A DNA stretch of 64,000 nt from Nocardioides astragali (GCF_024436375.1 NZ_JAFMZM010000005.1:124001-188000), one strand, 5' to 3'. Counted from the first letter of the stretch, positions 6,858-15,557 are shown. The notes: a model not told the origin generated them from the sequence alone. A program made the numbers and translations.

Positions 6858-7364
6858 ATGGAGCCATCAGTGGACATCACTGAGCTCTACGCCGCCCACC
6901 GCCTCGTCCTCGTGCGTCTCGCCGTCCTGCTCGTCGACGACGTCGCGTCCGCGGAGGATGTCGTCCAGGACGCCTTCGCCGCCCTGGCCCGACGCCCGGA
7001 CGCCGTCAAGGACCCGTCCAAGGCGCTCGCCTACCTGCGCGTGTCGGTGGTCAACGGCGCCCGCTCGGCGCTGCGCCGCCGTCGTACGGCGCGGGCGTAC
7101 GCACCACCCCACGACCTGTCGCCGCCGTCCCCCGAGGACAGCGCGGTGCTGGCGGAGGAGCACCGCGAGGTGATCGCCGCCCTGAGGGCGCTCGCGCCCA
7201 GGCAGCGCGAGGTCCTGGTGCTGCGCTACTGGTCGGACCTGTCCGAGTCCGAGATCGCCCGGACGCTGGACATCGGCCCGGGCACCGTGAAGTCCACCGC
7301 CAGCCGCGCGCTGGTGGCACTGGAGAAGGCCATGCAGTCGACCTCGGGGAAGGAGGAGCGATGA
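6858..7364 (+). CDS. SigE-family ECF sigma factor
   Basis: A 168-residue protein with region 2 (L-Y-A-A-H-R ... A-S-A-E-D-V-V-Q-D-A-F-A-A-L) and region 4 (L-A-P-R-Q-R-E-V-L-V-L-R-Y-W-S-D-L-S-E-S-E-I-A-R-T-L ... G-T-V-K-S-T-A-S-R-A-L). This is the actinobacterial 'SigE family' (ECF41-unrelated, short ECF). The ATG at 6858 has GAGGA eight bases upstream; an ATG at 6837 would add seven residues. The stop overlaps the next gene in ATGA, so the membrane protein downstream is the likely cognate regulator. Confidence 0.88.
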   Translation: MEPSVDITELYAAHRLVLVRLAVLLVDDVASAEDVVQDAFAALARRPDAVKDPSKALAYLRVSVVNGARSALRRRRTARAYAPPHDLSPPSPEDSAVLAEEHREVIAALRALAPRQREVLVLRYWSDLSESEIARTLDIGPGTVKSTASRALVALEKAMQSTSGKEER

Positions 7365-8773
7365 GCACCACGCCTGGGACGGGGCGAGCCATCGAGGAGC
7401 GGGTCCGTGCCGCGCTGACCGCGCGGGCCGAGCTCGTGCGCCCCGAGGACCTGCGCCCCCTGGCTCCGGTCGTGGACCTGCGGTCGCGCTGGCAGTCGCC
7501 GTGGGTGCTCCTCGCCAGCGCCGCCGTGGTTCTGCTCGTCCTGGGGGTGGTCCTTCAGCGCACAGGAGGTCGCGAGAGGTCGGACGACGTCGCGCCCCGG
7601 CCGGACACGCCGCGGGTCGAGCTGCCTGCGGACGTCGGGCGGGACTGGAAGGCCGCCGATCAGTCGACACCGGCGAGGCTGGACCTGGACGGCGACGGGA
7701 CGCCGGAGAGGGTCGAGTTCCTGGCTGAGCCGACGAAGGACTTCGACGGTCGGATCCGCCTCCAGACGATCCTCAGCACGACAGGGGACGACGCCTACGG
7801 CATCGCCGAGCTCGGCACCACCATCGGCACCACCGCCCTCCAGCCGATCGACGCCGACTCGGACGGCGACGAGGAGCTGGTGCTCTGGTACGACGACGTG
7901 ACGGCGGTCGGTGGGGGTGGCTACCCCCTGGTCTTCGACCTGCGGGAGGGCCTACTTGTGCGGGCCCTCGTCGAGGACCCGGAGCTGCTGGTCCGCGGTG
8001 ACGTGCCGGTGCCGGGCGCAGGCACCGAGCACTACGACATGGTGCGGATCCACCACTACTGGGTCGAGGAGGGGCGTCTCCTCTCCAGCCGCTCAGTCAA
8101 CGCGTACGCCGCCGGCAACATGACGTTGCTCCGTCCCGAGACCATCGTGGTCGACACCTGGGAGTGGACGCTCGGTCAGGACGGCGTCTTGACTCCCTCG
8201 GACGCGGGCTGCCTGCGGCTGGGACTCGAGGCCCAGGCGCCGTGCGGGGCGAACGAGGTCGACGAGGTGCCCTACGTGTCCCCGGTCGCGACGGGCACGA
8301 TCGGCATCGGAGAGGAAGCAGAGTTCACGGAGGGCTACCGGTTCACGGTCGGGCTCGAGGCCTTCGCCGACCCGAGCGTGGTCGTGGAGGGCAGCGACGG
8401 ACGAGTTCTCACCTACGGACTCGAGGTCGGCGACCCGCGGGTCTCGACCGTGCAGCCGATGTCGGTCTTCCACGACGGCGCCTCGTTGCTGGTGACGTCC
8501 GCGGCCGACCCGACGTACCTCCAGGTCCTCGTGCAGGACGGCGACGAGCTGCGGGCGCTCCGGCCCGTCGGTGAGGTCGACCTCGAGAACGACGGCGACG
8601 TCCGCACCTGGCTGACGCAGAACGGTGCCCTCGTGACCGTCGTCGCCGGGGAGGGCGACACCTGGCAGGCCTGGCAGTGGATGTGGGTGTCGCGCGCCGA
8701 GATGGCGGCCCTCCCGACCGGGACGGTGTGCTTCGACGACGTGGACGACCCCTCGACCGCTCGCTCCTGCTAG
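7361..8773 (+). CDS. Single-pass membrane protein, likely partner of the upstream sigma factor
   Basis: A 470-residue protein with a cytosolic N-terminus of about 45 residues, one transmembrane helix near residues 47-65 (W-V-L-L-A-S-A-A-V-V-L-L-V-L-G-V-V-L) and a large extracellular part. The latter starts with L-D-L-D-G-D-G-T-P-E-R-V and D-A-D-S-D-G-D-E-E, calcium-binding-like repeats seen in FG-GAP/VCBS-type proteins. The four-base overlap with the sigma gene and the topology fit an anti-sigma or signal-sensing role, but no known anti-sigma domain is recognised, so this is inference from context. Confidence 0.7.
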   Translation: MSTTPGTGRAIEERVRAALTARAELVRPEDLRPLAPVVDLRSRWQSPWVLLASAAVVLLVLGVVLQRTGGRERSDDVAPRPDTPRVELPADVGRDWKAADQSTPARLDLDGDGTPERVEFLAEPTKDFDGRIRLQTILSTTGDDAYGIAELGTTIGTTALQPIDADSDGDEELVLWYDDVTAVGGGGYPLVFDLREGLLVRALVEDPELLVRGDVPVPGAGTEHYDMVRIHHYWVEEGRLLSSRSVNAYAAGNMTLLRPETIVVDTWEWTLGQDGVLTPSDAGCLRLGLEAQAPCGANEVDEVPYVSPVATGTIGIGEEAEFTEGYRFTVGLEAFADPSVVVEGSDGRVLTYGLEVGDPRVSTVQPMSVFHDGASLLVTSAADPTYLQVLVQDGDELRALRPVGEVDLENDGDVRTWLTQNGALVTVVAGEGDTWQAWQWMWVSRAEMAALPTGTVCFDDVDDPSTARSC

Positions 8774-8789
8774 GGCACGGCTCTCGCGC

Positions 8790-9269
8790 TCAGAACGCCT
8801 TGGAGAAGGCGATGAGGTCCACACCGGGCATCGGCGACCAGTCGCGCCCGGGGTCACGGGTGTAGCCGAGCCGGGTGTAGACGCGGTGTGCCGCGGTCAT
8901 CGTCGCCAGCGAGGAGAGCGCCATGCCCGTCGCGCCGTCCCGGCGGGCACGCTCCTCGCAGAGGCGGGCGAGGGCAGTGCCGGCGCCGGCACCCTGCGCG
9001 GCGGGCGCGACCGCGAGCATCCGGAACTCGCCCTCGTCCTCGCGACCGATCTCGCGCCACGGCGAGCCGGGCGGGCAGTAGGTCACGTTGCCGAGCACCC
9101 GGTCGCCGTCGACGGCCACCCACACCTCGGCCTGCGCGTCCCGGGAGGCCACGTCGTGCAGTCGCTCGCGGTAGTCGTCCTCGGCGCCGGTCAGGAACGG
9201 CTCGTACGCCGCGACGCACACGTCGCCCGCCGCGGCGTGCTCCTGCGGACGGATGCGGCGCAGCTCCAC
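8790..9269 (-). CDS. GNAT family N-acetyltransferase
   Basis: A 159-residue GNAT fold. The acetyl-CoA binding motif A region is F-R-M-L-A-V-A-P-A-A-Q-G-A-G-A-G-T-A-L, i.e. the Q-x-x-G-x-G/A signature, followed by a late Y-T-R-L-G-Y-T-R motif characteristic of GNAT C-termini. Substrate unknown. Its 5' end is seven bases from the 3' end of the TPP enzyme gene, so the two minus-strand genes are probably one transcript. Confidence 0.88.
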   Translation of the reverse strand: MELRRIRPQEHAAAGDVCVAAYEPFLTGAEDDYRERLHDVASRDAQAEVWVAVDGDRVLGNVTYCPPGSPWREIGREDEGEFRMLAVAPAAQGAGAGTALARLCEERARRDGATGMALSSLATMTAAHRVYTRLGYTRDPGRDWSPMPGVDLIAFSKAF

Positions 9270-9276
9270 CGGTGCC

Positions 9277-10935
9277 TCAGATGCCGAACGTGCTGCGCGG
9301 GTAGGCCGCCTCGACGTCCGTGATCACGTTGACGAGGTAGGGGACGCCTGCGGCGTACGCACGGTCCAAGGCCGGTCCGATCTGCCGGGGGTCGGTGACG
9401 GTCTCACCGGCTCCGCCGAGCGCCTTGACCACCTCGTCGTACGGCGTGCGCTGGGCGAGGTCGGCGACCACGTCGTAGCCGTAGAGCATCTGCATGGGTC
9501 CCTTCTCGAGTCCCCAGGCGGAGTTGTTGCCCATCACCATCACAAGGGGCAGGTGGTGGCGCACCAGGGTGTCGACGTCCATCAGCGAGAACCCCGCGGC
9601 ACCGTCGCCCAGCAGCAGGGTGACCTGGGCGCTGGGCCGGGCGATCCGGGCGGCGATGGCGGCGCCGAGCCCGGCACCGAGGCAGCCGTAGGGGCCGGGG
9701 TCGAGCCAGCCGCCCGGGCGCTTGGGCTCGACGTACTTGCCGGCGAACGAGACGAAGTCGCCGCCGTCGCCGATGACCGCCGAGTCATCCGCCAGCCGCG
9801 GCACGAGCTCGCCGTAGATCCGCGCCGGGTGGATCGGGTCGGCCTCCGCGGTGAGGAGCTCGGCGTCGCGGGCGGCAGCTGCCCGGACGGTGTCCTGGAG
9901 GGTGGCGACCCAGTCGCCCCACTGCGGCTTGGGGCCGCGCTCCACTGCGGACTGGATGCCGTCGAGGACGGAGGTGAGGTCACCGCACGCCGACGCGGCG
10001 AGGTCGGCGTGCTTCGAGACCTGGGTGGGGGAGTCGGCGACGTGCACGACTCGGGCCGGGGTCGTGTCGTCCTTGCCTCCGAAGACGCCGTAGCCGAGCC
10101 GGAAGTCGAGCGGGGTGCCGACCACGACGACCAGGTCGGCGCCGTTGAGGGCCGTGCCGCGGGCCTTGGTGACCAGCAACGGGTGGCCGCCGGGCACGAT
10201 CCCGCGGCCCATCCCGTTGGTGATCGTCGGGAGCCCGAGCTGCTCCACGAGTCGCAGGGCGGCCTCCTCCGCGTGGTCGGCCCACACGTCCGTGCCGAGG
10301 ATCAGCACCGGGCGCTCGGCCCGGCCGAGGAGGGCGGCGATCCGCTCCAGCTCGTCGAGGTCGGGATCGATCCTGACCGCCACGGGCGCGGCCAGTGCTG
10401 GCCCCGTGGCCTGGTTGAAGAACTCGTCCATCGGGACGTCGACGAACACGGGCCCGCGGTGCGAGCTGCGGGCGGAGGAGAAGGCCGTGTTCATGCCGTC
10501 GAGCACCTCGCCCGCGGTCTCGATGGTCCACGCGCGCTTGCTCACCGACTCGATGATCGGCGGCTGGTCGAGCTCCTGGAGCGACCCGGTGCCCCAGCGG
10601 TTCTGCGGTGCACGGCCCCCGACCACGACCATCGGCGAGCCGGCGAACTGCGCCTGGGCGATGGCGCTGATGCCGTTGGTGACGCCCGGCCCGGCGGTGA
10701 GGACCGCGAGGCCGGGGACGCGGGTCAGCTTGCCGGTGGCCTCGGCCGCGAAGGCCGCCGTCTGCTCGTGGCGTACGTCGAGGAGCCGCATCGGCGGGTC
10801 GGCCTTGACCGCGCCGTCGTACATCGGGAAGACGTGGGCACCCGAGAGGGTGAACATGGTCTCGACGCCGTGGGTGCGCGCGACGTGCACCGCCAGCTCG
10901 CCGCTGTGGCCTGAGATCTCGTGGGGCTTGCTCAT
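9277..10935 (-). CDS. Thiamine pyrophosphate enzyme, acetolactate synthase-like
   Basis: A 552-residue TPP-dependent enzyme. The N-terminal Pyr domain has the catalytic Glu in R-H-E-Q-T-A-A-F-A-A-E-A. A central Rossmann-like domain follows (about 195-330), and the C-terminal PP domain has the TPP/Mg motif G-D-G-A-A-G-F-S to N-N-S-A-W-G (around 445-475). It resembles proteins annotated acetolactate synthase large subunit, but no ilvN small subunit or other ilv gene is adjacent, so it may be a related lyase or decarboxylase. The ATG at 10933-10935 was chosen because homology starts there; the open frame continues far upstream without it. Confidence 0.8.
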   Translation of the reverse strand: MSKPHEISGHSGELAVHVARTHGVETMFTLSGAHVFPMYDGAVKADPPMRLLDVRHEQTAAFAAEATGKLTRVPGLAVLTAGPGVTNGISAIAQAQFAGSPMVVVGGRAPQNRWGTGSLQELDQPPIIESVSKRAWTIETAGEVLDGMNTAFSSARSSHRGPVFVDVPMDEFFNQATGPALAAPVAVRIDPDLDELERIAALLGRAERPVLILGTDVWADHAEEAALRLVEQLGLPTITNGMGRGIVPGGHPLLVTKARGTALNGADLVVVVGTPLDFRLGYGVFGGKDDTTPARVVHVADSPTQVSKHADLAASACGDLTSVLDGIQSAVERGPKPQWGDWVATLQDTVRAAAARDAELLTAEADPIHPARIYGELVPRLADDSAVIGDGGDFVSFAGKYVEPKRPGGWLDPGPYGCLGAGLGAAIAARIARPSAQVTLLLGDGAAGFSLMDVDTLVRHHLPLVMVMGNNSAWGLEKGPMQMLYGYDVVADLAQRTPYDEVVKALGGAGETVTDPRQIGPALDRAYAAGVPYLVNVITDVEAAYPRSTFGI

Positions 10936-11024
10936 GCACGTACTCGCTTCGCTCCGTGCGCGCATGAGGCACATGTGGCGCTGTGTGGGATGACTCGCTC
11001 GCTGCGCTCGCTCATGCCCCGAGG

Positions 11025-11879
11025 CTAGTCGTTGCCTACTTGCAGGTAGGGAGCGTTCGACATGCGGAGCGCCTCGATCACGACGAGCAGCAGGTCGGGG
11101 CGGACGGTCGGTGCCTGGGGCGCGAGCGAGAGCTGGACGAAGAGGGCGCGGAGGAAGGCCTGGGGCGCGGCGGTGGGCGCGAAGGGGTCGCTCATTCCGC
11201 CCTTCCCGAAGGCGTTGGAGGCCCCCCCGATCCGGTGCACCCAAGGCTCGAGGACGTCGATGCCCAGGGTGTTGCGCCGCAGGATCCGCATCGCGGCATG
11301 CGCGATCCGGTCGGGCTCGCCTGCCACCAGCGGCTCGTCGGCGGGCTGCTCGAGCAGCCGCTCGGCGAGGACGTCGAGGAGCACGGCGTGCTCGGCGCCG
11401 GCGAGGTGCGGCGACCCGCCCAGGGCGCCGATCGTGTCGGCACCGTGCGCGATCGCGTGGGCCCACCCCTTGTCGGGGACGAAGCCCCGGCTGTCGCGCT
11501 CGCCGAGGAACCAGACCGCGATCCGGTCGCCCCAGTCCATGATCTTGGCGCCGGGCAGGAGGTGCTGCTCGTTGTCGCGCTCCAGGCACTCGGCGAGGAT
11601 CAGCGCGCTGAAGCTGCGGCGGAAGACGGTGTCGGTGCCGCGCTCGCCCATCCCCACCGACAGCCCGGTGATCATCCCGTCGCCGAGCCCGGAGAGCAGG
11701 TCGTCGTAGACGCCGCGATCGATCCAGGTCGCCAGCGCCGGGTAGGCGGTGCCGTCGCGGACCTCGGGCCGGGTCGACCCGAGCATGGTCGTCAGCTCGG
11801 CGGTCAGGTCGTCCAGCGGCCGGTCCGCGGGAACTTCGAAGTCGGCCGCCTGCACCTGGTTCCAGTAGCCGATCGACAT
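11025..11879 (-). CDS. DUF2785 domain-containing protein
   Basis: A 284-residue protein. The signature G-W-A-H-A-I-A-H-G-A-D at about residues 140-150 and flanking helical repeats are those of DUF2785 proteins, whose biochemical role is unknown. The start ATG (11877-11879) lies 46 bases from the divergent pdtaS start, so the two share a short promoter region. Between this gene and the downstream TPP enzyme gene (10936-11024) is GC-rich sequence with short inverted repeats of the type GCTCGCT/AGCGAGC and no recognisable gene. Confidence 0.75.
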   Translation of the reverse strand: MSIGYWNQVQAADFEVPADRPLDDLTAELTTMLGSTRPEVRDGTAYPALATWIDRGVYDDLLSGLGDGMITGLSVGMGERGTDTVFRRSFSALILAECLERDNEQHLLPGAKIMDWGDRIAVWFLGERDSRGFVPDKGWAHAIAHGADTIGALGGSPHLAGAEHAVLLDVLAERLLEQPADEPLVAGEPDRIAHAAMRILRRNTLGIDVLEPWVHRIGGASNAFGKGGMSDPFAPTAAPQAFLRALFVQLSLAPQAPTVRPDLLLVVIEALRMSNAPYLQVGND

Positions 11880-11925
11880 GCCTCCATCCTGCCAGCCGGC
11901 CCCGACACGGCCATAGGCTGGTGGG

Positions 11926-13395
11926 GTGCCCTCCCTCCACGAGCTCGTGCGAGCCCACACCGATCTCGTCGAGGACGACGTCGCCTGGCTGCAGCTGCTC
12001 ATGGCCGACTGGCAGATCCTCGCGGACCTCTCCTTCGCCGACCTGGTGCTGTGGCTGCCCGACCGGGAGGGGAAGGGCTACTGGGCCGGGGGGCAGATGC
12101 GACCGACCACGGGGCCGACGGCGCTGGTCGACGACGTGCTCGGCACGTTCATCCCGTCCGGGCGACGCCGGATGCTCGACGAGGCCTACGAGACGGGTCG
12201 CCTGGTGCGCGAGGGAGACCCCGAGTGGCGTGACGACGTGCCGGTGCGGGTGGAGGTCATCCCCGTACGCCGTGCCGGTCGGGTGATCGCGACGATCGCC
12301 CGCAACACCAACCTGCTCGGCGTACGCACTCCGAGCCGGCTCGAGCTCAGCTATCTCCAGACCGCGGCCGACCTCACCCAGATGATCGCCGCGGGCCACT
12401 TCCCCTTGGCGGGACAGCGCAGCGACCACGCCGACTCACCGCGGGTGGGGGACGGGTTCGTCCGCCTGGACCCCGCGGGCAAGGTCGTCTACGCCAGCCC
12501 CAACGGCCTCTCCGCCTACCGGCGACTGGGCCTGCAGGGCGACCTGGCCGGGCTGGTGCTCTCCGACCTGACCCGGGAGCTCGTGCCCGCGCGCAAGCGG
12601 CCGGACGAGGAGACGCTCAGCGCCGTGCTGGGCGGCCGCGACGGACGGGCGACGGAGGTCGGCACGGACGAGGTGACCCTTATCGTGCGCAGCATCCCGC
12701 TGCGCCCGCAGGGGGAGCGAAGCGGGGCACTGCTCCTGGTCCGCGACGTCACTGAGCTGCGCAGCCGTGACCGCGAGCTCGTGACCAAGGACGTCACCAT
12801 CCGCGAGATCCACCACCGGGTGAAGAACAACCTCCAGACGGTCGCCGCGCTGCTGCGCCTGCAGGCACGTCGTACGCAGGCCGAGGACGCCAAGGCGGCG
12901 CTCGAGGAGGCGGTGCGCCGGGTGGGCTCGATCGCGATCGTCCACGAGACGCTCAGCCACGCGGTGGAGGAGACCGTCGACTTCGATGACATCGCCGACC
13001 GCCTCGGCGCGATGGTGGTGGACGTCAGTGGCGTCGAGGTCCCGGTGCGGGTCGTGCGGGAGGGGTCCTTCGGCAAGCTCCCGTCGGAGGCCGCCACGCC
13101 GCTGGCCATGGTGCTGACCGAGGTGCTGCAGAACGCCGTGGAGCACGGGTACGCCGGCCTGTCCGGCCGCACCGAGGGCCGGGTCGTGGTGACCGCGCGA
13201 CGGATCGTCGGCCGGCTGCACCTCGTCGTCGAGGACGACGGGCGGGGGCTGCCCGACGACTTCGACCTGGACGGATCGACCCAGCTCGGGCTGTCGATCG
13301 TGCGCACGCTGGTCGAGTCCGAGCTCGGCGGCGTGCTCGACATCGGTCCCGGCTCGCGGGGCACCCGCGTGCAGGCTGACCTGCCGGTCGACTAG
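11926..13395 (+). CDS. pdtaS: Two-component sensor histidine kinase PdtaS
   Basis: A 489-residue soluble kinase. Residues about 1-135 form a GAF-type domain, about 160-275 a PAS domain, then a HisKA_2 dimerisation helix with I-R-E-I-H-H-R-V-K-N-N-L-Q-T (His296/297, the phospho-acceptor region) and an HATPase domain with N-A-V-E-H-G, D-D-G-R-G-L and G-L-S-I-V-R boxes. In mycobacteria PdtaS phosphorylates the ANTAR RNA-binding antiterminator PdtaR; no pdtaR lies in this window. Convergent with whiB1 as in Mycobacterium tuberculosis (Rv3220c-Rv3219). Given the unusual Rho in this window, its role in transcription antitermination is worth noting. GTG start. Confidence 0.92.
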   Translation: MPSLHELVRAHTDLVEDDVAWLQLLMADWQILADLSFADLVLWLPDREGKGYWAGGQMRPTTGPTALVDDVLGTFIPSGRRRMLDEAYETGRLVREGDPEWRDDVPVRVEVIPVRRAGRVIATIARNTNLLGVRTPSRLELSYLQTAADLTQMIAAGHFPLAGQRSDHADSPRVGDGFVRLDPAGKVVYASPNGLSAYRRLGLQGDLAGLVLSDLTRELVPARKRPDEETLSAVLGGRDGRATEVGTDEVTLIVRSIPLRPQGERSGALLLVRDVTELRSRDRELVTKDVTIREIHHRVKNNLQTVAALLRLQARRTQAEDAKAALEEAVRRVGSIAIVHETLSHAVEETVDFDDIADRLGAMVVDVSGVEVPVRVVREGSFGKLPSEAATPLAMVLTEVLQNAVEHGYAGLSGRTEGRVVVTARRIVGRLHLVVEDDGRGLPDDFDLDGSTQLGLSIVRTLVESELGGVLDIGPGSRGTRVQADLPVD

Positions 13396-13422
13396 GTCCA
13401 GAGCTGGGCCCGGAGGCAGGGC

Positions 13423-13674
13423 TCAGGCGGTGCGGATGCGGGCGCGGGCGTTGCGGCGCTTCAGCGCGCGACGCTCGTCCTCGCTGAGGCCACCCCACAC
13501 TCCGTGGTCCTGCCCGGCCTCCAGGGCCCAGGCAAGGCACTGTTCGCGCACCTCACAGCGTCGGCACACCTGCTTGGCCTCCTCGATCTGGAGGATGGCC
13601 GGTCCGGTGTTGCCGATCGGGAAGAACAGCTCAGGGTCCTCGTCGAGGCATGCGGAGCGGCTGCGCCAATCCAT
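13423..13674 (-). CDS. whiB1: WhiB1-type iron-sulfur transcriptional regulator
   Basis: An 83-residue Wbl protein. Four cysteines at 9, 37, 40 and 46 (C-x27-C-x2-C-x5-C) bind a 4Fe-4S cluster. The G-V-W-G-G turn and the basic C-terminus (R-R-A-L-K-R-R-N-A-R-A) are present. It nearly matches M. tuberculosis WhiB1, an essential NO-responsive factor that binds the principal sigma factor. The ATG at 13672-13674 reproduces the family start M-D-W-R; a longer frame exists upstream. A TGAACGTTCA palindrome (13773-13782) lies in its 150-base promoter region. Confidence 0.95.
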   Translation of the reverse strand: MDWRSRSACLDEDPELFFPIGNTGPAILQIEEAKQVCRRCEVREQCLAWALEAGQDHGVWGGLSEDERRALKRRNARARIRTA

Positions 13675-13814
13675 GAGTGGGGAAGTCCCTCTTTCTTTCA
13701 CAGGCAGGTGGCTGTTTCGGACAATCAGCGAGGCCCGGGCGCGAGTTGCGCAGCGACAAGACTCGCAAGACTTGAACGTTCACACAACCCCAAATGGTGG
13801 TCGTGTCCGTCACA

Positions 13815-13831
13815 ACTAGAATTGCCTAGTG
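13815..13831 (+). promoter_or_regulatory. Candidate -10 element and leaderless start
   Basis: TAGAAT (13817-13822) is followed six bases later by the GTG start at 13829, the geometry of a leaderless actinobacterial transcript. The -10 is embedded in an ACTAG-N6-CTAGT inverted repeat (13815-13819 and 13826-13830), which could make the start autoregulated or operator-controlled. No convincing -35 was seen. Confidence 0.4.
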
Positions 13832-14248
13832 CCCGTTACGCCGCCCGCCCTGCCCACTGGTCGAGACGGTGCCGTGCCGCCACCCCTCGTGGTGGCCGCC
13901 TCGCTCGTCGCGGTGGAGGCCTTCGTCCTCGCCGCTTTGGGCGTCCTGGAGCTCGCCAGCATCCGCTCGACACGACTGACCATGGGCGCCACCACCGCGG
14001 CGTTCTTCCTCGCCGCGGCTGCCGCGCTCGCCTGGTGCGCCTGGTCGCTGTGGAACGTACGACGCTGGGCGCGGGGGCCCGTCGTGATGACCCAGCTCAT
14101 CCAGCTCGGGCTCGCGTGGAACCTGTGGGCGGGGTCCACCAAGCCGGTCTCCGCCGGCCTGGCGCTCGTCGCGCTCGTCGTCATCGCCGGACTGGTCCAC
14201 CCGGCCAGCACGCAGGTGCTGGAGGAGGACGCGCGGCTCGAGCCCTGA
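13829..14248 (+). CDS. Four-helix integral membrane protein, function unknown
   Basis: A 139-residue protein with hydrophobic segments near residues 19-40, 50-72, 80-97 and 108-125 and a short acidic C-terminal tail. It corresponds in size and position to the small integral membrane protein encoded beside whiB1 in mycobacteria (Rv3217c region). No catalytic motif. The GTG at 13829 is the likely start and possibly leaderless. It converges with sigF, whose stop is nine bases away. Confidence 0.7.
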   Translation: MPVTPPALPTGRDGAVPPPLVVAASLVAVEAFVLAALGVLELASIRSTRLTMGATTAAFFLAAAAALAWCAWSLWNVRRWARGPVVMTQLIQLGLAWNLWAGSTKPVSAGLALVALVVIAGLVHPASTQVLEEDARLEP

Positions 14249-14256
14249 CCGGCCGC

Positions 14257-15090
14257 TCAGTCCTGCTCGAGCGAGGTCCGCAGCCGCGCCAGCGTGCGGG
14301 TGAGCAGCCGGGAGACGTGCATCTGGGACACCCCGATCTCCTCGGCGATCTGCGACTGCGTCATGTTCTTGAAGAAGCGCAGCAACAGGATCCGCTTCTC
14401 CCGCTCACCGAGCCCCTCGAGCAGGGGCTTGAGCGACTCGCGGACCTCGACGTGCTCGATGTTGGCGTCCAGCACGCCGAGCGTCGCCAGCATGGCCGGC
14501 GGTCCGTCGTCGCTGTCGTCGGAGGCGTCGAGCGACAGCGTCGCGTAGGCGTGGGAGGACTCGATGCCCTCCATGATGTCCTCCACCGTGCACCCGATGA
14601 CCTCGGCGAGCTCGCGAGGTGTGGGGGAGCGGCCCAGCTTCTGGGTCAGCTCCCCGGTCGCGCCGCCGATCTGCATGCGGAGCTCCTGCAAGCGCCGCGG
14701 CACCCGGATCGCCCAGCCCTTGTCGCGGAAGTGGCGCTTGATCTCCCCGATCACCGTCGGCGTCGCGTAGGTCGAGAACTCGACGCCGCGGTCGGTCTCG
14801 AAGCGGTCGACCGCCTTGATGAGCCCGATCGTGCCGACCTGCACCAGGTCCTCGAAGGGCTCGCCGCGGTTGCGGAAGCGCCGGGCGCAGTGCTCGACGA
14901 GCGAGAGGTGCAGGTGCACCAGGTCGTCGCGCGCCACCGAGCGCACCGCGGCGCTCGAGTCGTCGTCCCGCAGGATCACGAACAGCTCGGCGCTGCGCGC
15001 GCGTACGTGCTCCAGCCCGCTGAGCTCGACCTCGTCGATCTCGCGGTGCTCGACGGCCCCCGCCGCCTCTTCCCCCGTGTGTGCGCTCAT
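14257..15090 (-). CDS. sigF: Alternative sigma factor SigF (SigB/SigF/SigG family)
   Basis: A 277-residue group 3 sigma factor. Region 2 contains H-L-H-L-S-L-V-E-H-C-A-R-R-F-R-N-R-G-E-P-F-E-D-L-V-Q-V-G; region 3 F-R-D-K-G-W-A-I-R-V-P-R-R-L-Q-E-L; region 4 M-T-Q-S-Q-I-A-E-E-I-G-V-S-Q-M-H-V-S-R-L-L. It serves general stress or stationary-phase transcription in actinobacteria and is held by the RsbW-type kinase encoded just upstream. The ATG at 15088-15090 is two bases from the rsbW stop; a GTG at 15105 would add five residues. Confidence 0.93.
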   Translation of the reverse strand: MSAHTGEEAAGAVEHREIDEVELSGLEHVRARSAELFVILRDDDSSAAVRSVARDDLVHLHLSLVEHCARRFRNRGEPFEDLVQVGTIGLIKAVDRFETDRGVEFSTYATPTVIGEIKRHFRDKGWAIRVPRRLQELRMQIGGATGELTQKLGRSPTPRELAEVIGCTVEDIMEGIESSHAYATLSLDASDDSDDGPPAMLATLGVLDANIEHVEVRESLKPLLEGLGEREKRILLLRFFKNMTQSQIAEEIGVSQMHVSRLLTRTLARLRTSLEQD

Positions 15091-15091
15091 G

Positions 15092-15508
15092 TCAGCGCTC
15101 GACACCCGTCATTCCCGCAGCAACCTGCGATGTCACCGTGAAGCGGACGCGGAAGCGCCCGTCCTCGGCGCCCGCCGACGCGTCCTGCGCCATCGTGTCG
15201 AGCACCTGCCAGGCGAAGCTCTCCGTGTCGAGGGCCGGTTCGTCCATCGACTCGACCTCGAGCGTGACGGTCAGCGAGCCATGGCCGAAGAAGAAGGACG
15301 ACACGAGGTCGGTGCCCGGGTCGGCAGCGGGGATCGCGAGCGCGGTCGCCTCGCCGATGGCGATGCGGAGGTCCTCGATGTCGTCGATGGTGAAGTCCAG
15401 CCGGGCAGCCAGGCCGGCGGCCGTGGTGCGAACGATCGTGGCGTAGGCACCCTCGGCGGGAAGTCGGAGCTCGACGTCGGCCCGAGAGCCCCCGTTGTGA
15501 TCTGCCAT
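15092..15508 (-). CDS. rsbW: RsbW-type anti-sigma factor (serine kinase fold)
   Basis: A 138-residue GHKL/HATPase-fold protein with the N-box-like I-D-D-I-E-D-L-R-I-A-I-G-E-A. In this family it binds SigF and phosphorylates STAS-domain antagonists. The usual Asn after the Glu-Ala (as in E-A-x-x-N) is replaced (E-A-T-A-L-A), so kinase activity may be altered while sigma binding is kept. The ATG at 15506-15508 is used; the frame is open to a GTG at 15550. It is directly followed by sigF, forming a two-gene operon without an adjacent RsbV; the nearest STAS gene in the window is at 56008. Confidence 0.85.
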   Translation of the reverse strand: MADHNGGSRADVELRLPAEGAYATIVRTTAAGLAARLDFTIDDIEDLRIAIGEATALAIPAADPGTDLVSSFFFGHGSLTVTLEVESMDEPALDTESFAWQVLDTMAQDASAGAEDGRFRVRFTVTSQVAAGMTGVER

Positions 15509-15557
15509 CTGCGTCTGCGTCCCGTCCCTCGAGGCTGATGTGCTGGCCACACACTAA

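Noticed and set aside
9277..12429. A 1050-codon open frame on the minus strand extending well upstream of the TPP enzyme
   Set aside because: Only the last 552 codons show homology; the rest is antisense to the DUF2785 and pdtaS genes and is a GC-rich frame artefact.
13773..13782. CRP site in the whiB1 promoter
   Set aside because: TGAACGTTCA is a palindrome, but only one half fits TGTGA-N6-TCACA.
15088..15115. ATTCC near rsbW-sigF as part of a minus-strand SigR promoter
   Set aside because: No AAC at the required 18-base distance.
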